A DNA stretch of 64,000 bases from Wenzhouxiangella sp. XN201 (GTDB lineage Bacteria; Pseudomonadota; Gammaproteobacteria; Xanthomonadales; Wenzhouxiangellaceae), in the NCBI RefSeq assembly GCF_011008905.1, contig NZ_JAAIVI010000017.1:310001-374000 (forward strand), read 5' to 3'. Under the pieces are notes generated by a model. It had not been told where the DNA came from, searched no databases, and saw nothing but the letters and a program-made list of their open reading frames with translations. Of the stretch, positions 57,240 through 64,000 are shown one piece after another. The number at the start of each line of letters is the position of its first letter. Position 1 is the first letter of the stretch. The translations under genes were made by a program, and so were the position numbers.

Positions 57240-58523
57240 TCAGGCGGCTGATCCGATCTGTTCCCGGTTGTCTGACAGGGCCCTGTTTCGATAGGGCGCG
57301 ATATTGCCCAGAATGACGCCGGGCCGCGACAGTCCCGGGTCACGCAGGACCTCCATGAACTGGTCGAATTCGGGATGGTCTTCCCGCCAGATGCACTGCA
57401 ATTCGAACATCGACCGCGACCAGGTGCCCCAATCGAGAATCTTCGAAAAACTGGCCGCGTCCGCGCCCAGGGACTCGGCCAGTTCGACGAAGGCCGGCAT
57501 CTCGCGGTAGTTGGCCTGCTGAACCACGAAATCCAGGCGCAAATGACCCAGTTCGCCGCGCCGGCGAAACTCGCCGAGTGCCCGCACATTGTCGATCAGC
57601 GTGGCCCAGTGGCCACCCCGGCGCGTGACGGCGTAGGTTTCGGGGCAGGCGGCGTCGAACGACACCAGCACGGTCTCGATGTTGCGATGGATGCGTTCCA
57701 TGCGCCGCCAGTTCTTGGGCGTGAGCAGGACGCCGTTGGTCTGGAGGTTGATCTTCAGGTTCGGAAAATCCCTGCCGTCGAGCCCGAACAGGAACTCGCG
57801 GAAGATGCGCGAGGCGAACGGGTCGCCGGAGCCGGTGACGTTGATGTGGAAATGCCGCTCGCTTGGATGGGCAAACAGGGTCTCCTCGATTTGTGCCTGC
57901 ACACGCCGGAGTTTCGTCAGCGTGTCCCCGTCGGTGTGGTTGATGCGATGCGTCCGGCAGCTGGGACACCAGAGATTGCAGGACGCGTCGTTGCACAGAT
58001 TGATGAACCACGGCAGGCTCTCCAGCCGGGTCAGCCGATCGTCGATGATGCGTTGCAGTTCCGGATCCTCGCGCGCCTGTTCGACGGTCGGCAGGGTATC
58101 GTCCTGGATCGCCGGACAGACGGCGTGGTTGCAGTAACGGAAGCTGCCGTCATGGATGCTGGCGCGGATGGCCTGGGCGGTCTTCGAGTTCCAGGCCTGT
58201 TCGACCGACTGCCGGTTGAGGTCACCTGCGGCCGTCGGCAGCCAGGATGAACAGCACAGGTGCACCGGCCCGCCTTCGTATACATCGAACTGGCGAAACG
58301 GCGCGGCACAAAAGCGGCCCTCGAGGTTGACCTTTTTATCCGCTTGCTGATGAGCCCGCGCGCCGACGGCCGATTGCCGTCCCAGAACCAGCGGACCCAA
58401 TCTCCGCCAGACGGACTTTCCCACGCCCCGGGTGCGCTGCCAGCCGTGACGGTCGAGGAAGTCGTCGACGTCACGCAAGCATCGCCACAGCGAGCCGCGA
58501 AGTCGGGTGCCTGTATTGTTCAT
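57240..58523 (-). CDS. Radical SAM protein with N-terminal SPASM-like cluster region
   Basis: The protein is 427 residues from ATG 58523. The radical SAM motif is CNLWCPSC (CxxxCxxC) in ASCNLWCPSCRTHRIN. It is followed by the GSGDPFAS glycine motif, LKINLQTNGVLLT and VLVSFDAACPETY. Before the core lies a SPASM-like block (CAAPFRQFDVYEGGPVHLCC, then WNSKTAQAIRASIHDGSFRYCNHAVCP), so an auxiliary Fe-S cluster is probable and placed N-terminally. Such proteins modify peptides or sugars. No precursor peptide or other tailoring gene is evident nearby. The frame is open to 58595. Confidence 0.85.
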   Translation of the reverse strand: MNNTGTRLRGSLWRCLRDVDDFLDRHGWQRTRGVGKSVWRRLGPLVLGRQSAVGARAHQQADKKVNLEGRFCAAPFRQFDVYEGGPVHLCCSSWLPTAAGDLNRQSVEQAWNSKTAQAIRASIHDGSFRYCNHAVCPAIQDDTLPTVEQAREDPELQRIIDDRLTRLESLPWFINLCNDASCNLWCPSCRTHRINHTDGDTLTKLRRVQAQIEETLFAHPSERHFHINVTGSGDPFASRIFREFLFGLDGRDFPNLKINLQTNGVLLTPKNWRRMERIHRNIETVLVSFDAACPETYAVTRRGGHWATLIDNVRALGEFRRRGELGHLRLDFVVQQANYREMPAFVELAESLGADAASFSKILDWGTWSRSMFELQCIWREDHPEFDQFMEVLRDPGLSRPGVILGNIAPYRNRALSDNREQIGSAA

Positions 58524-58682
58524 GTCGAGGCTCGGGACAATCCGGGAGGATGGGGAACGGGATTCGAGGCTAACACCGGCCCCGCGGAGCGACAAGCGGC
58601 GGGCCGGTCGGGATTGGCTTCAATGCATAATGGGGCCTCGTGACAAGAGGGAAATCGGCCCGACGGGCCGGACCAGCCCGCC

Positions 58683-61244
58683 ATGAATAACGATCGATCC
58701 GACGACTCATCGCGCGATGACGCCACGCAGGTGCTCTCGGGCGCGGAGAATTCCGCTCCGGAGCAGGATGCCGAACTGAACCTGCCGGGTTACCAGATCA
58801 TCCGCCCGCTGGGCAGCGGCGGGATGGGGCAGGTCTTCCTGGCGCGACAGACCGAGCCGGTTGACCGCGAAGTGGCGATCAAGCTGATTCGCAAGCAGAT
58901 CCGCAACCCGATCACCGAGGTCCGCTTCCTGGTCGAGCGCCAGGCCCTGGCGCAGATGCACCACCCGGCCATTGCCCAGATCTACGATGCCGGCACCAAC
59001 CCCGACGGCTTTCCGTATTTCGTCATGGAGTACGTTCGCGGGCAGCCGCTCGATAGCTTCTGCAAGGAACACCGCCTGAGCCTGCGCGAGCGGCTCGAAC
59101 TGTTCATCCGCATCTGCCAGGGCATTTCCCACGCGCACCAGAAGGGCATGATCCATCGCGATCTCAAGCCGGCCAATGTGCTGGTTTCGATGATTGATGG
59201 GGTGCCCGCCCCGAAAATCATCGATTTCGGGATTGCCACTACGGCCGCTTCGCCCAGTGAGCATCAGGCGGAAAGCTCGGCGGGAACGCCGTTCTACATG
59301 AGCCCGGAGCTGTTCGAGGAAGGTGCGCCGATCGATACCCGCAGCGACGTGTATTCGCTCGGCGTGATGCTCTACGAACTGCTCGTCGACCGCGGACCGC
59401 ACGATCCCGACCTGTTTCGGGATACCGAGTCCTCGATGCTGCGTCAGCGCCTGACCGAAAGGCACCCGCCCCGGCCCAGCGACCTTCTGAAAACCGAAAC
59501 GGCCGATTCGGTCGACCTCGCCGGTCACCGGCGCATGGGCTTGCCGCGTCTGCGCCGGCGACTGCAGGGTGACCTCGACGCCATCGCCACCCGCGCCGTG
59601 CACCCCGATCGCGAGGCACGCTATGCCGGCGCGGTGGAACTGGCCGAGGACATTCGTGCCTGGCTCGATGGCCGTCCGGTCCGCGCCATGGGAGACTCGC
59701 GCGGCTACCGCCTGCGTCGCTTCCTGACCCGCCACGCGTGGTCGGTATCCGCGGCCGCGATCGTTGCAATCTCGCTGGTGGTCGGCTTGACGCTCGCGGT
59801 TATCGGAATGACTGAGGCTCGCCAGCAGCAACGGCTGGCCGAGGAACGCACCCAGGAGCTCGAACGCATGACCGGCTTTCAGCGCTCGATGCTCGGTGAC
59901 ATCGATCCCCGACTGCTGGGCGAGGGTTTTGTCGAGCGTCTTCGCAGTCAGTTCGAGCAGTCGTTCGACCCGCGTGCCGACGCGGACACCGTGCAGGCCG
60001 GCCGGGAAGCCTTCGAACTGGCCGTGGGACGCATCAACCCGACTGATATGGCCCAGGACCTGATCGACGAGTTCGTGCTCGAGCGGGCGGTCGAGAGCAT
60101 CGAACGTGATTTCTCGGACGACCCACACCTGCAGGCTGCGCTGTTCGAGACGGTCCGCGACGTCTACAACAGCGCGGGCATGATCGAGTTGAGCCTGCCG
60201 CTGGCAGGTCGCATCGTCGACCTGAGGCTCGAGGCCCTGGGGCCCGATCACACCCGGACCCTGGAGGCCCGGCAGGAACTCTACCGCCTGCTTTCGAGAA
60301 GCGGCCAGTACGAAGCGGCCAGCGCGCAACTCGATGAGATCGAGGCGCGCATGGACCCCGACGATCCGGGCCAGCTCGACCTGCGCCACGACACCTGGGA
60401 CAGCCGGGCCAATCTGCTGATCGATACCGGTCACCCGGAAGCGGCGCTGGAAACCGCCCGGGCCAATCTCGAGCGGGCCGAGGCCGAACTCGGTCCGCAC
60501 CACGAATACACGGTGCGGGCGCTCAACACCCTGGGCTATGTGCAGGCCCTGTCGGGCAACCTGGAGGCCGCGCTGGACTGGTTCCAGCAAAGCCTGGAGC
60601 GCGCCCGCGGGCACTTCGACGAGACCGAAAACGCCTACTACAGCGCCATGCTCAATGTCGGTGCGGCTCTGAGCGGCCTGGGTCGCCACGAGGAGGCGTT
60701 GGCGGTGGAAACTGAAGTCTACGAGATTCTGAGTACCCACTTCGGCCGGCGCAATCCATCCTCGATCCGGGCAATGAACAATATCGCGGCGACCCTGTTG
60801 GATCTCGAACGCTTTGATGAGGCCATCGCCCAGTTCTCCGAGATTTACCGACTGGGACGGGAAACCTACGGCCGGCACAACCCGACGACGCTGAGGCTGC
60901 AAATGAACCTGGGTAATGCGCTGCTGAGGTCCAACCGGCCGGACGAAGCGCTGAGGCATTTCGAGGAAGTGGCGCGTTGGCAGGAGCAACTTCAGTCCGT
61001 TGATCATCCCGACCGGCTCTGGGCGCTGGAAATGGCCGCTCGCGCGCAGCTCGAACTGGGCCGGCACGAGCAGGCGCTGGAGAATGCCCTGTTCGTGCAT
61101 GAACGGCGGCAGGCGGAGTCTGAAGGTGGCAACGACCTGCAGGAAACCCGCGAATTGATCGCCGAGATTCACGCCGGGGCCGGCCGAACAGAGGAGGCTG
61201 AACGCTGGCGGGCCGCGCCGGAAGCGGCCACGCCAGGGACCTGA
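58683..61244 (+). CDS. Membrane serine/threonine protein kinase with TPR repeats
   Basis: This 853-residue protein has a eukaryotic-like kinase domain: glycine loop GSGGMGQVF (44-52), Lys67 in EVAIKLI, HRD at 158-160 in IHRDLKPANVLV, DFG at 181-183, and GTPFYMSPE. A membrane helix (about 354-376, VSAAAIVAISLVVGLTLAVIG) leads to an extracytoplasmic region with at least six tetratricopeptide units (for example NTLGYVQALSGNLEAALDWFQQSLE and NLGNALLRSNRPDEALRHFEEVA). It is of the PknB-TPR type common in Xanthomonadales and Planctomycetes. It is divergent from the radical SAM gene (159 bp) and ends 4 bp before the gltD stop. Confidence 0.93.
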   Translation: MNNDRSDDSSRDDATQVLSGAENSAPEQDAELNLPGYQIIRPLGSGGMGQVFLARQTEPVDREVAIKLIRKQIRNPITEVRFLVERQALAQMHHPAIAQIYDAGTNPDGFPYFVMEYVRGQPLDSFCKEHRLSLRERLELFIRICQGISHAHQKGMIHRDLKPANVLVSMIDGVPAPKIIDFGIATTAASPSEHQAESSAGTPFYMSPELFEEGAPIDTRSDVYSLGVMLYELLVDRGPHDPDLFRDTESSMLRQRLTERHPPRPSDLLKTETADSVDLAGHRRMGLPRLRRRLQGDLDAIATRAVHPDREARYAGAVELAEDIRAWLDGRPVRAMGDSRGYRLRRFLTRHAWSVSAAAIVAISLVVGLTLAVIGMTEARQQQRLAEERTQELERMTGFQRSMLGDIDPRLLGEGFVERLRSQFEQSFDPRADADTVQAGREAFELAVGRINPTDMAQDLIDEFVLERAVESIERDFSDDPHLQAALFETVRDVYNSAGMIELSLPLAGRIVDLRLEALGPDHTRTLEARQELYRLLSRSGQYEAASAQLDEIEARMDPDDPGQLDLRHDTWDSRANLLIDTGHPEAALETARANLERAEAELGPHHEYTVRALNTLGYVQALSGNLEAALDWFQQSLERARGHFDETENAYYSAMLNVGAALSGLGRHEEALAVETEVYEILSTHFGRRNPSSIRAMNNIAATLLDLERFDEAIAQFSEIYRLGRETYGRHNPTTLRLQMNLGNALLRSNRPDEALRHFEEVARWQEQLQSVDHPDRLWALEMAARAQLELGRHEQALENALFVHERRQAESEGGNDLQETRELIAEIHAGAGRTEEAERWRAAPEAATPGT

Positions 61245-61248
61245 GCGC

Positions 61249-64000
<2,752 letters not shown>

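Overview
The window is GC-rich chromosomal DNA of a Gram-negative gammaproteobacterium. It carries Lpt and Mla envelope genes, TldD/PmbA, YhdP, RNase G, a 14-gene nuo operon behind tpiA-secG-tRNA-Leu, and gltBD. The tpiA-secG-tRNA-nuo order, a perfect CRP/Clp-type palindrome and a secreted protein ending in LIFADDFEVH suggest a relative of Xanthomonadales/Chromatiales (for example Wenzhouxiangellaceae-like). That placement is inference from gene content, not a phylogeny.

Layout. 1-2883: an Mla-type lipid transport operon (permease, truncated by the window edge; ATPase; MCE protein; auxiliary lipoprotein), meeting tail to tail a REC plus degenerate GGDEF regulator. 4170-6698: a DUF2937 protein, an M17 aminopeptidase and an acidic Trp/Ala-rich lipoprotein closed by a strong terminator. 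6785-12986: leuS-lptE-holA-nadD-rsfS-rlmH-maf, tightly packed, continuing into rng-yhdP-tldD-pmbA up to 21151. 21422-37806: tpiA, secG, tRNA-Leu(GAG) and nuoA-N. Three gene junctions inside nuo (F/G, K/L, L/M) are opened by long inverted repeats.

37803-42463: a DUF456 membrane protein, a FixL-like histidine kinase, and a convergent DoxX/FixJ-like response-regulator operon. An intact IS481-family element sits exactly on the stop codon of the response regulator. Its 6-bp target duplication supplies the stop codons of both the transposase and the regulator. 42464-46921: a very large secreted protein with a seven-blade FG-GAP propeller and a complete metzincin zinc site. Then come tRNA-Val(CAC) and a compositionally distinct lipoprotein gene with its own promoter.

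48379-53153: a TetR-adaptor-RND efflux operon with two near-identical candidate operators, one inside the adaptor coding sequence. 53300-55917: a methyltransferase, a prolyl-4-hydroxylase-like dioxygenase and an SrkA-type kinase. 56033-61244: an outer-membrane-like protein, a radical SAM protein with an N-terminal SPASM-like region, and a membrane Ser/Thr kinase with TPR repeats. 61249-64000: gltD and the 3' part of gltB, again separated by one of the inverted-repeat elements.

The least explained signal is a dispersed family of intergenic inverted repeats. Their arms are 9-10-bp tandem units (CGCAGATT-type three times, CACGGAA-type once), and they enclose non-conserved loops with nested hairpins. 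They sit between co-directional genes, mostly inside operons. I see no CRISPR array, rRNA, prophage or recognised defence system.
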